Assembly: GCA_028713595.1 (NCBI GenBank)
Contig: JAQTNZ010000105.1
Span: forward strand, 1 to 7,725
Length of the DNA stretch: 7,725 bases
Direction of reading: 5' to 3'
Source of the DNA: Methylovulum sp.
GTDB lineage: Bacteria > Pseudomonadota > Gammaproteobacteria > Methylococcales > Methylomonadaceae
Below, piece after piece: positions 1-5,796 of this stretch. The stretch's first letter is position 1. The number at the start of each line of letters is the position of its first letter. The translations under genes were made by a program, and so were the position numbers. The notes under the pieces were generated by a model. That model searched no databases, had not been told where the DNA came from, and saw only the letters and a list, made by a program, of their open reading frames with translations.

Positions 1-836
1 ACCCCAGCGAACACTTTATCGGTCAGCAATAAGCCCAGCCCTAGGGGTATCCATACCGCCATAGCCCCCATCGGCACCATCGCCAGTAATGCCGTTATTA
101 CGCCAAATAGCACGGGAGCTTGCACCCCCGCCACCGCGTAGCCGATACCGGCGAGCAACCCTTGCCCCATTGCCGCCAGCACCAGGCCATATACCACGGC
201 GCGGGTGGTATCGCCCATCGCTTGCAAATAGACGTTTTGGTATTCGCCCAGAAAATGGATAAGCCCAAGGCGCAATTGTCCGACAGCCGCGTCGCCATCA
301 CGAAAGCAAAAAAACACCGTCACCAGCACGACACCCAGATTCAGCACATATTGGCCAATGCCTCCTAAAAACTGGGCAAAATGCCCCAACCACTGCTTGG
401 CTGACTCGGCAACTTGGGTGATCAGCCCCGTACGGTCATTATTCAAACGATCTACCCAAGGCTGCAAATAGTCTGACAACCAGCCAATCTTATTGATTGC
501 TTCAGGTAAATGATAAGGCTGTTGGCTGTAATTGCTGACCACGGTTTGATAAGTGCTACTGATTTCATCCCGAAGCATCGCCGCCAGCCAAAAAAATATC
601 AGGAAGATGAGGGCCGTGATAATCATAGTCATGATGCCGGCACTGAGATTGGCACGGTTTTTTAGCTTATGACGCAAGCGGCTGTATAACGGCCACGACA
701 CATAAGCAATGATAAACGCCCAAATGATACTGATTAAAAATTCGCTAACTACCTGATAGCTTAATAGTAACAATCCAATCAAAAAAACGGTGGGGATAAG
801 ATAGCGGATAAAGGGTCTGTCTAATGGGGGGGTCAT
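1..836 (-). CDS. AI-2E family (PerM/YdiK-like) transporter, C-terminus cut off by window edge
   Basis: The minus strand reads without a stop from an ATG at 836-834 to the window edge, giving 278 residues that begin MTPPLDRPFIRYLIP. Hydrophobic segments lie at about residues 10-30, 32-50, 66-88, 158-178, 212-236 and 240-272. A long polar stretch at about 89-157 separates the third and fourth, which is the usual topology of the AI-2E/PerM family (PF01594). The late part (TRAVVYGLVLAAMGQGLLAG, then PVLFGVITALLAMVPMGAMA) is the most conserved region of that family. Members usually have about 350-370 residues, so roughly 70-90 are missing beyond the edge. Family members are inner-membrane permeases or exporters: some are linked to autoinducer-2 export and others to Na+(Li+)/H+ exchange, so the substrate here cannot be named. 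A weak GGAAAG lies 2 bases before the ATG. The family call is firm and the function is open. Confidence 0.88.
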   Translation of the reverse strand, partial: MTPPLDRPFIRYLIPTVFLIGLLLLSYQVVSEFLISIIWAFIIAYVSWPLYSRLRHKLKNRANLSAGIMTMIITALIFLIFFWLAAMLRDEISSTYQTVVSNYSQQPYHLPEAINKIGWLSDYLQPWVDRLNNDRTGLITQVAESAKQWLGHFAQFLGGIGQYVLNLGVVLVTVFFCFRDGDAAVGQLRLGLIHFLGEYQNVYLQAMGDTTRAVVYGLVLAAMGQGLLAGIGYAVAGVQAPVLFGVITALLAMVPMGAMAVWIPLGLGLLLTDKVFAG

Positions 837-960
837 ATCTTTCCGTGCGGTTATTAGTGTGGGAAGACGGGCAGGGTATGGATTTTTACAATGGGGGAGA
901 TGCCCAATTGTAATGGGTGATTACTGGTTAAAAGCATATCACCGTCCCAAGGCCTAGGAT

Positions 961-980
961 CACTGCCATTAAGTTAAGGA
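961..980 (+). repeat. Left terminal inverted repeat of the 219-bp element
   Basis: CACTGCCATTAAGTTAAGGA is the exact reverse complement of 1160-1179. Identity stops at once on the inner side (ATAAATATTA against TTTGTGCCTG), so the repeat is 20 bp long. Confidence 0.9.
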
Positions 981-1018
981 ATAAATATTAAAAATCAGAC
1001 TGTTAATAAAAGTACACA

Positions 1019-1122
1019 CTCGTTCCCACACGCTGTGTGGGAATGCAGTGCCACCCGCGCTGCGGTGCGAAACGGGACGCGGCGCGTCCTTACCGCATTC
1101 CCACACAGCGTGTGGGAACGAG
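1019..1122. repeat. Nested 28-bp inverted repeat with self-palindromic arms (dispersed-repeat type)
   Basis: The 28-bp arms at 1019-1046 and 1095-1122 are perfect inverse copies of each other. Each arm is itself a hairpin: TTCCCACAC, a 3-base GCT or AGC loop, then GTGTGGGAA. The 48 bases between the arms contain a further small palindrome, GGACGC-GGC-GCGTCC, at about 1075-1089. The block lies well inside the terminal repeats of the larger element. The arm sequence resembles a family of short palindromic repeats common in methanotrophs and other gammaproteobacteria; this is recognition from memory. It could be cargo inserted into the element or an original part of it. Confidence 0.75.
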
Positions 1123-1159
1123 AATGTCTCTTTTATCTTGTTGAAATTACAGGCACAAA

Positions 1160-1179
1160 TCCTTAACTTAATGGCAGTG
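1160..1179 (-). repeat. Right terminal inverted repeat of the 219-bp element
   Basis: TCCTTAACTTAATGGCAGTG is the perfect 20-bp inverse copy of the left end at 961-980. The second copy of the 12-bp direct repeat AAGGCCTAGGAT follows directly at 1180-1191. Confidence 0.9.
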
Positions 1180-1243
1180 AAGGCCTAGGATAGGTTGTAG
1201 CCGTTATCTGTTTGGTTATCGGGTATCGCGTCTTACCGTACCT

Positions 1244-1723
1244 CTACAGCTTTTTCTCCCAAAATAAAGCCTTGCCTTTAGAAGGGTCTAACTCATAACC
1301 TGCAAAACCACACGCCTTATAAGCCGCTTGGGCAACGGCATTGCCTTCCAACACTTCCAGTGTCAGCTTGCAGCAGCCTAAGCCGATGGCAAGGGTTTCC
1401 GCTTCTGCCAACAATTGCTTGGCAATTCCTCGCCCGCGATAGTTTCCCAACACCATAAGGTCATGGATATTCAACAAAGGTTTACAGGCAAAGGTCGAGA
1501 AGCCTTCAAAACAAACCGCCAACCCTGCTGGCGAACCTGCGACCGTTGCCAAGAAAACATAGACACCTTGGCGTTTTTTAAGCTCCGCAATCAAATGAGT
1601 CTGCGTAAAAGCGGATAGTTCCGCGCCGCCGCCCATAGGGTCTTGGGCGTATTCATTTAAAAGGGCGATGATTGCCCCCGCGTGCGCCGGAGAAGATAAG
1701 TCCGCTTGAAAAATAGTGGTCAT
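1244..1723 (-). CDS. GNAT family N-acetyltransferase
   Basis: This is a 159-residue protein with the single-domain GNAT fold (PF00583-like), which transfers an acetyl group from acetyl-CoA to an amine. The acetyl-CoA pyrophosphate-binding motif is visible at residues 95-105 (YRGRGIAKQLL), matching R/Q-x-x-G-x-G/A with Ala in the last position. The preceding strand is DLMVLGNY. The later motif follows at about 121-143 (TLEVLEGNAVAQAAYKACGF), with the usual Asn, the AAY helix and the GF turn. Length is typical for a stand-alone GNAT. The acceptor cannot be read from the sequence: the family includes small-molecule, antibiotic and protein N-acetyltransferases. The ATG at 1723-1721 follows GTGAGAAACTATCC on the minus strand, a plausible but weak ribosome site. 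It is transcribed away from the secretion locus and is probably unrelated to it. Confidence 0.9.
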   Translation of the reverse strand: MTTIFQADLSSPAHAGAIIALLNEYAQDPMGGGAELSAFTQTHLIAELKKRQGVYVFLATVAGSPAGLAVCFEGFSTFACKPLLNIHDLMVLGNYRGRGIAKQLLAEAETLAIGLGCCKLTLEVLEGNAVAQAAYKACGFAGYELDPSKGKALFWEKKL

Positions 1724-1985
1724 GGATAGTTTCTCACATGGTGAACGATATCAGTTGCACTCCCACCTGCCTTATTTAGCGGGATTGTTGCATAGGGGGA
1801 ATCCAATCATTTTATTAAGTTTTAGCTATATTTGTCGTCTTCCTGCCAATAGACTTGCCAGAACCATTAGTTATTGTTGTTTTTACGACATATTTCCGCA
1901 CGATAGGCGCTAAAAAACGCCTGCCATTAACGATTAATGCTTGCTTTATCTCATGTTATATAGTTAAGTATATACCGACTGAGCC

Positions 1986-2001
1986 TGGCATGATAACTGC
2001 C
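1986..2001 (+). promoter_or_regulatory. Probable sigma-54 (RpoN) -24/-12 promoter
   Basis: TGGCATGATAACTGCC matches the sigma-54 consensus TGGCAYR-N4-TTGCW except at two lesser positions (C for T at the start of the -12 box and C for A/T at its end). The invariant GG (1987-1988) and GC (1999-2000) are present with exactly 10 bases between them. Predicted transcription start is near 2012, leaving a leader of about 66 bases before the ATG at 2078. The -24 half (TGGCATG) is identical to that of the stronger element before tpsB. Confidence is moderate because single sites of this type occur by chance and no clear activator sites were found upstream. Confidence 0.5.
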
Positions 2002-2062
2002 TCAGCCAGCATGTTACCTTTAATTTGTAACTTTTATCCAAAAGCATTTATTTACCCTGATT

Positions 2063-2069
2063 AGGAAAG
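2063..2069 (+). promoter_or_regulatory. Ribosome binding site of the 2078 gene
   Basis: AGGAAAG lies 8 bases before the ATG at 2078. It supports that start, as does the signal peptide beginning at that methionine. Confidence 0.7.
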
Positions 2070-2077
2070 CTGCCTCT

Positions 2078-3754
2078 ATGAAAAAACTACCTACACTCGC
2101 TGTCGCCGTGTCATTGTTGGTTGGTGCGCAAACTGCGGATGCGCTGACACCTTGGACAAACGGCACCCCAAACCTGACCGTCTTTATTTCCGGGGCAGTG
2201 GCCCTGACCAATGCTTATACCCAAGTGGTCACTACCACCTTGGCGGCGACCGGTACGGTCGATACCTTTAATGATGTCGATCCAGTCACCGGCTCCAAAG
2301 GTTCCCGTTGGACTGCCCATTATTTTACCGGCAACGCCAACTTAGGCTCTGGCCTTGCCGGTAAAAAAATCTTGCTAGTCAGACGCACCGCAGGCGGTTC
2401 TGGTTATGGGGTCATCCCGTTAAACAGTAATATTCCACTGGAGCATCTTAACATCGTTGGCAAACCGGCATCGGCTTGGGTGGCTGATGGCACACAGGCT
2501 TGGAAACAGACCATCAGTTCGGCCAATGCCAGCACCTACCTTATCAAACACATTTCTGATGGTGGCTCCATTGCCGTTGATCCGGCGATTTTGCTCAAAC
2601 CCGGCACGGCCAATTATCCTGACCAGCAAAATGAGCTGATGACCGGTTTTCCTGAGCCAGGCTGGCCGTTGACAACCATACAAATACCGACTACCGGCAC
2701 CAGTGCCTTTACGGTCATCCCTACCGGTGGTTTAGTTTATGGCGTGGCGGTCACCCTCGACTTTTACAAGGTGTTGCAAGCGGCGCAAAAACGGGCCGGC
2801 ACGTTGCCCAGCAGCGTTGTGGTCGGCAACTATGGGGAAAGCGATATGCCCAGCCTTAACCACAATATGATTGCCTCGCTGATCGCCGGCAAAATTGGTG
2901 CTTGGGATCAAATCAAAATTGTTGACAAAACCGACAGCAGCAAAGTCAAAAGTTTGTTGGACAGCAGCATCCTGACCGATGCGGGCGTCAGCGCCCCGTA
3001 TAAGGAATCGACTACGGGCAACAATTTGACCCCAGTCGCCTTAGGCTTAAGAAATAATGGCGCCGCCACCAGCGTGACCGCCTATTCGGTCTTCCTTAAC
3101 TACCCGGCCACCAAAAATGCGTTTAGCCCCGCCAGTAAGACCGCTGACAATGCCGTGGACGAAGATGCCTCGTTGCCTATCGTCAAAGAGCCTATCATTG
3201 TTGCCGACACCGGCACTTTGCTGAAAGATTGGCAAAACGGCACCAACGTCTTGGGCTTTAACAACGTGGCCGATGGCAGTGCCTATGCCAAACGCTGGGG
3301 TATCGCGCTCAATTCAGGTGACCGGAACAATACGGTTACGGTGACAGGCACAGGCGGCGACCCTTGGCGTTATATCAAGGTTGACGGTTACGCGCCCACC
3401 ATCGAGAACGTTGCCGCAGGTGGCTATTCTTACTGGGCGGAGGGGGTGGTGCTGTATCGTACCAGCAAATCTACAGACCCCAACTGGGCGTTAAAGACCA
3501 AGCTTATGCAAACCTTGGCGGCAAACTTGGGTAGCCCAACGATAATAGGCGCGGTCACCACCACCCAACCTTGGGGAAAAACCGGCGCTTTTTCCACTAC
3601 CGCCGACCCGCGCGGCTTTACCGCCAGCATCCCGTTCTCCTCCAGCAACCCGGTCGTGCCTTTCTCGCATAAAAATAACGGCACGGTACACGCAGAAGTT
3701 GTGCCGGTGGCGGATTCCTCCGAAGCAGGTGGCTTGGCGGTACAAATGAAATAA
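2078..3754 (+). CDS. Secreted protein resembling a PstS-type periplasmic binding protein
   Basis: The protein has 558 residues. A classic Sec signal peptide is visible: MKK, a hydrophobic core (about 4-19) and a probable cleavage after ADA at residue 22. I see no cysteine, so it is neither a lipoprotein nor disulfide-bonded. Several segments resemble phosphate/PstS-like binding proteins: LTVFISGAVALTNAY (33-47, early strand and ligand loop), RTAGGSGYGVIPL (103-115), GLVYGVAVTLDFYKVLQAAQ (218-237), SLIAGKIGAWDQI (267-279, cf. the F-x-GKIT-x-W motif) and VDGYAPTIENVAAGGYSYW (435-453, cf. the GVxPT...I..GxYP segment). At about 536 mature residues it is much longer than ordinary PstS (about 320-350), so the fold appears expanded. 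No ABC transporter genes are adjacent. It is followed on the same strand by the two-partner secretion pair under a separate promoter. A role in surface binding or nutrient capture is inference; the ligand is unknown. Confidence 0.65.
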   Translation: MKKLPTLAVAVSLLVGAQTADALTPWTNGTPNLTVFISGAVALTNAYTQVVTTTLAATGTVDTFNDVDPVTGSKGSRWTAHYFTGNANLGSGLAGKKILLVRRTAGGSGYGVIPLNSNIPLEHLNIVGKPASAWVADGTQAWKQTISSANASTYLIKHISDGGSIAVDPAILLKPGTANYPDQQNELMTGFPEPGWPLTTIQIPTTGTSAFTVIPTGGLVYGVAVTLDFYKVLQAAQKRAGTLPSSVVVGNYGESDMPSLNHNMIASLIAGKIGAWDQIKIVDKTDSSKVKSLLDSSILTDAGVSAPYKESTTGNNLTPVALGLRNNGAATSVTAYSVFLNYPATKNAFSPASKTADNAVDEDASLPIVKEPIIVADTGTLLKDWQNGTNVLGFNNVADGSAYAKRWGIALNSGDRNNTVTVTGTGGDPWRYIKVDGYAPTIENVAAGGYSYWAEGVVLYRTSKSTDPNWALKTKLMQTLAANLGSPTIIGAVTTTQPWGKTGAFSTTADPRGFTASIPFSSSNPVVPFSHKNNGTVHAEVVPVADSSEAGGLAVQMK

Positions 3755-3771
3755 TCCTCTATCGGCCTATG

Positions 3772-3807
3772 CCCACGGGCGCTGGCATCAATGCCAGCGC
3801 CCGTGGG
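3772..3807. terminator. Perfect 16-bp stem-loop just after the binding-protein-like gene
   Basis: CCCACGGGCGCTGGCA (3772-3787), loop TCAA, then the exact complement (3792-3807). It starts 17 bases after the stop codon, where a terminator is expected. It lacks a T tract on either strand (GGTGGTAAGA follows), so it is not a standard intrinsic terminator. It may block 3' exonucleases, act with Rho, or be a REP-like palindrome. Confidence 0.5.
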
Positions 3808-3876
3808 TGGTAAGACTGCAACGGCAAAAAGGATGGTTGTATACGGGATGTTTAAGCAGGGACACCTTTCAAAATA

Positions 3877-3925
3877 ATGCTGATATATCAACATATAATC
3901 AACGCAATATGCTGATGTATCAACA
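3877..3925. promoter_or_regulatory. Two 17-bp near-identical palindromic sites, probable enhancer (activator) sites for tpsB
   Basis: ATGCTGATATATCAACA (3877-3893) and ATGCTGATGTATCAACA (3909-3925) differ at one base. Each is centred on a dyad: TGATATATCA is a perfect palindrome and TGATGTATCA a near-perfect one. The sites are 32 bp apart, about three helical turns, so dimers bound there would lie on the same face of the DNA. Their centres are about 120 and 88 bases upstream of the start predicted from the sigma-54 promoter at 3979-3994, the usual position for a bacterial enhancer-binding protein. The sequence does not match the NtrC or NifA sites I know, so the activator is unidentified. They could also be operators of an ordinary repressor. 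Confidence 0.7.
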
Positions 3926-3960
3926 ATCATTCAGTGGCGCATTGGTTAAATTCCATTATA

Positions 3961-3973
3961 AATCAATTTATTA
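3961..3973 (+). promoter_or_regulatory. IHF core-consensus match between the enhancer sites and the promoter
   Basis: AATCAATTTATTA fits WATCAA-N4-TTR at every defined position and sits in an AT-rich stretch between the paired sites and the -24 box. IHF bending here would bring a bound activator to sigma-54 polymerase, as at many such promoters. The core ends 5 bases before the -24/-12 element, closer than usual, and the AT-rich context makes a chance match possible. Confidence 0.45.
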
Positions 3974-3978
3974 AAACA

Positions 3979-3994
3979 TGGCATGTTATTTGCA
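3979..3994 (+). promoter_or_regulatory. Sigma-54 (RpoN) -24/-12 promoter of tpsB
   Basis: TGGCATGTTATTTGCA matches TGGCAYR-N4-TTGCW at all defined positions. The GG (3980-3981) and GC (3992-3993) are separated by 10 bases. Predicted start is near 4005, giving a leader of about 83 bases before the tpsB ATG at 4088. Paired palindromes and an IHF match lie upstream in the expected order, which makes chance unlikely. Transcription would require an ATP-hydrolysing enhancer-binding activator. Confidence 0.82.
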
Positions 3995-4087
3995 ATAATC
4001 ATGACTCAAGCAAGTCTGACCTTATCCTTATTCTCGTAGCAAACATTTGCCATTTTTAACACAGCCTTGCTGATTAGTCCGATTTTT

Positions 4088-5701
4088 ATGAAGCAGTTAG
4101 TCCGATACGCATTAATAAGCACAGGTATGTGGTTTTTTTCACCCAGTTTATGGGCAGACAAACAAAATATCCCCCCTCCAGCGACACAAACAGAAGCCTT
4201 GCCTACGTTTGACATGCTAGAGATGCAAGTTGACGGTAATACCGTACTTGAGCAAACGTTAATCGAAAAAAAATTGTACCCCTATCTGGGGCCTACCAAA
4301 ACTGTTGATGATGTGGAAAAAGCCAGACAAACCTTAGAAGGCCTATACAAGGAAAAAGGCTATCCCACGGTATTGGTGGACATCCCCGAACAGGATGTGG
4401 TCAATGGCCTGGTACGGCTAAAAGTGGTGGAAGGTGCGGTCGAGCGGCTAAAGGTCACGGGGTCGCGCTATTTTTTCCTGGGCAAAATCAGGGATAAGGT
4501 GCCCGCCTTGGCGGCAGGGCAAGTGCCTTATATGCCCAAAGTCCAAGAACAGGTCGCCGAATTGGGCAAAGAGTCCGCCGACCGTCAAGTCACGCCGATT
4601 TTCCGGGCCGGTTCCACGCCCGGCACCACTGAAGTCGAATTGCGCGTGAAAGATCAGTTACCCTTACATGGCAGCCTTGAAATCAACGGGCGCAACTCCG
4701 AACATACGTCCCGCTCACGGCTGATCGGTGCATTGCGTTATGACAATTTGTGGCAACGTTTCCACAGTGCCTCATTGCAGTATCAAGTTTCGCCGGAAAA
4801 CTCCGATGAAGTCGAGGTATGGTCGGGCACCTACGCATTACCTACGGGTTGGGCGGACACCCGCCTTGCCCTGTATGGCATTGGCATCAGTTCCAACACC
4901 CAATTGGGGGCGAGCGTCGGCAGTTTGTCGGTGGTCGGTACCGGCGCTATTTATGGGGCGCGTTTGGTCAAACCGTTGCCCGGTGTCGATGCTTACAGCC
5001 ACTCCTTAAATCTTGGCTTTGATTATAAAAGCTTTAACCAAGGCATTAGCCAACAGGGGCAAGACCTGCAAACCTCACCCATCAGTTATGTGCCCTTTTT
5101 AATCGGTTACGATGCCAGTTGGCGTTATCCAGGGAGTCTAACCTCGCTAAGTTCCGCCGTGCATTTTTCCTTGCGCGGCGTAGGCAGTGACGATTTGGAG
5201 TTTGAGAACCGCCGCTACAAAGCCAAAGCCAGTTACGCTTATCTCACCACGGAACTTAAGCATCTGCGCGAATTGCCTTGGGATATGCGTTTGGCCACCC
5301 GTGCTTCCGGCCAAATCACCAATATGCCGTTAATCAGCAACGAGCAGTTTGCCGTTGGTGGCCCACAAAGTGTCCGAGGCTATCATCAAACCCAACAGCT
5401 CGGCGATGACGGGGCTAATTTGTCCGTTGAACTGCAAAGCCCGATATTAAAACGGCAGAATTGGGATTTTGCCCAAAACTTGCGGATGCACATTTTCTTT
5501 GATTATGCCTATTTGTGGATAGACCACGCTCTAGCACCTAACCCCAACTACTACCGTCTCGCCGGAACGGGGGCGGGCGTGCGGCTACAATTTTTCAAGC
5601 ACTGGTTGGGTGAATTGGATTGGGCGTATCCGTTGGAAAGACAAGGCACGGTCAATGTCGGTAGCCAGCGCGTTGATTTTCGCATGGCTTATGAGTTTTA
5701 G
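4088..5701 (+). CDS. Two-partner secretion outer-membrane transporter, TpsB/FhaC/ShlB family
   Basis: The product (537 residues from this start) is the Omp85-superfamily pore that exports a TpsA exoprotein across the outer membrane. A signal peptide (MKQLVRYALI to SLWA, cleavage about 23|24) is followed by a Pro-rich linker and two POTRA domains. POTRA1 is at about 41-116, with the VDGNTVL start and the GYP...VDIPEQDVVNGLVRLKVVEG motif (PF08479); POTRA2 is at about 117-190. A 16-strand-type barrel (about 192-537, PF03865) carries the hallmark VRGY of loop 6 at 429-432 within GGPQSVRGYHQ, and ends in Phe as outer-membrane barrels do. Length is normal for the family (about 550). An in-frame TTG at 4067 would add seven residues, but the ATG at 4088 starts a clean signal peptide. 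Neither start has a strong ribosome site. The partner TpsA begins 352 bp downstream. Expression is probably sigma-54-dependent. Confidence 0.95.
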   Translation: MKQLVRYALISTGMWFFSPSLWADKQNIPPPATQTEALPTFDMLEMQVDGNTVLEQTLIEKKLYPYLGPTKTVDDVEKARQTLEGLYKEKGYPTVLVDIPEQDVVNGLVRLKVVEGAVERLKVTGSRYFFLGKIRDKVPALAAGQVPYMPKVQEQVAELGKESADRQVTPIFRAGSTPGTTEVELRVKDQLPLHGSLEINGRNSEHTSRSRLIGALRYDNLWQRFHSASLQYQVSPENSDEVEVWSGTYALPTGWADTRLALYGIGISSNTQLGASVGSLSVVGTGAIYGARLVKPLPGVDAYSHSLNLGFDYKSFNQGISQQGQDLQTSPISYVPFLIGYDASWRYPGSLTSLSSAVHFSLRGVGSDDLEFENRRYKAKASYAYLTTELKHLRELPWDMRLATRASGQITNMPLISNEQFAVGGPQSVRGYHQTQQLGDDGANLSVELQSPILKRQNWDFAQNLRMHIFFDYAYLWIDHALAPNPNYYRLAGTGAGVRLQFFKHWLGELDWAYPLERQGTVNVGSQRVDFRMAYEF

Positions 5702-5772
5702 TTTGGGGATCTTCTTTAAGGCTAACTGATGTTACGCGGACATTTTCTGTTGATTAAAAAAATCAATAATGA

Positions 5773-5796
5773 GTCGCTATCGCGACAATTTTTTAA
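5773..5796 (+). terminator. Possible weak intrinsic terminator after tpsB
   Basis: GTCGC (5773-5777), loop TATC, GCGAC (5782-5786), then AATTTTTTAA. It lies 72 bases after the tpsB stop and is enclosed by a second inverted repeat, GATTAAAAAAAT (5752-5763) with ATTTTTTAATC (5788-5798, one bulged A). The stem is only 5 bp, so termination is likely partial and read-through into tpsA possible. Confidence 0.45.

Larger units (their letters stand above)
961..1179. mobile_element. 219-bp MITE-like element with 20-bp terminal inverted repeats and 12-bp target duplication
   Basis: The left end CACTGCCATTAAGTTAAGGA (961-980) is repeated perfectly in inverse orientation at 1160-1179. Immediately outside both ends is the same 12-mer, AAGGCCTAGGAT (949-960 and 1180-1191), which is what a target-site duplication left by transposition looks like. 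The 219 bp between the duplications carry no ORF of useful length, so the element must have been moved by a transposase supplied elsewhere. Duplications of about 10-13 bp and ends starting with CA are typical of the IS4 family, so an IS4-type parent is the best inference. Both ends and both duplications are intact, which suggests a fairly recent insertion. It separates the transporter and acetyltransferase genes without breaking either. Confidence 0.85.
837..1243. other. Intergenic region between two minus-strand genes, mostly filled by a small mobile element
   Basis: This stretch has no credible coding sequence. Its core is the 219-bp inverted-repeat element described separately. The part next to the transporter start (837-948) holds an imperfect hairpin: ACAATGGG at 888-895 pairs with CCCAATTGT at 903-911 with one bulged base. 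That places it within the likely leader or promoter of the transporter. The segment next to the acetyltransferase stop (1192-1243) shows no clear terminator with a T tract on the minus strand. I see no convincing sigma-70 promoter. Confidence 0.6.
1724..2077. other. Divergent intergenic region holding the promoter of the binding-protein-like gene
   Basis: These 354 bases separate the minus-strand acetyltransferase from the plus-strand secreted-protein gene. The short ORFs across it show no recognisable protein, signal peptide or ribosome site. The region is AT-rich near the plus-strand gene and contains the sigma-54-type element at 1986-2001 and the ribosome site at 2063-2069. A weak inverted repeat, AGGCG (1905-1909) with CGCCT (1918-1922), lies about 98 bases upstream of the predicted start point. 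That is where an activator could bind, but five paired bases is too little to call. No strong sigma-70 -35/-10 pair was seen. Confidence 0.5.

Noticed and set aside
98..368. Short ORFs on both strands within the transporter region
   Set aside because: They are other-frame shadows of the longer minus-strand AI-2E family frame that is open to the window edge.
1786..1804. Possible sigma-54 element on the minus strand upstream of the acetyltransferase (TGGATTCCCCCTATGCA)
   Set aside because: The GG and GC are 11 bases apart instead of the required 10, and the rest of the match is poor.
1716..2064. Two overlapping plus-strand ORFs of 65 and 69 codons before the 2078 gene
   Set aside because: They have no ribosome site, no recognisable sequence and cover AT-rich promoter DNA including part of the acetyltransferase start region.
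3430..3930. 166-codon minus-strand ORF antisense to the end of the binding-protein-like gene
   Set aside because: The plus-strand frame has a signal peptide, ribosome site and recognisable segments. The antisense frame has none of these and reads through the regulatory dyads.
4067..4087. TTG start for tpsB seven codons upstream of the ATG
   Set aside because: The ATG at 4088 begins a well-formed signal peptide; the extra MLISPIF adds nothing and TTG is a rarer start without a ribosome site.
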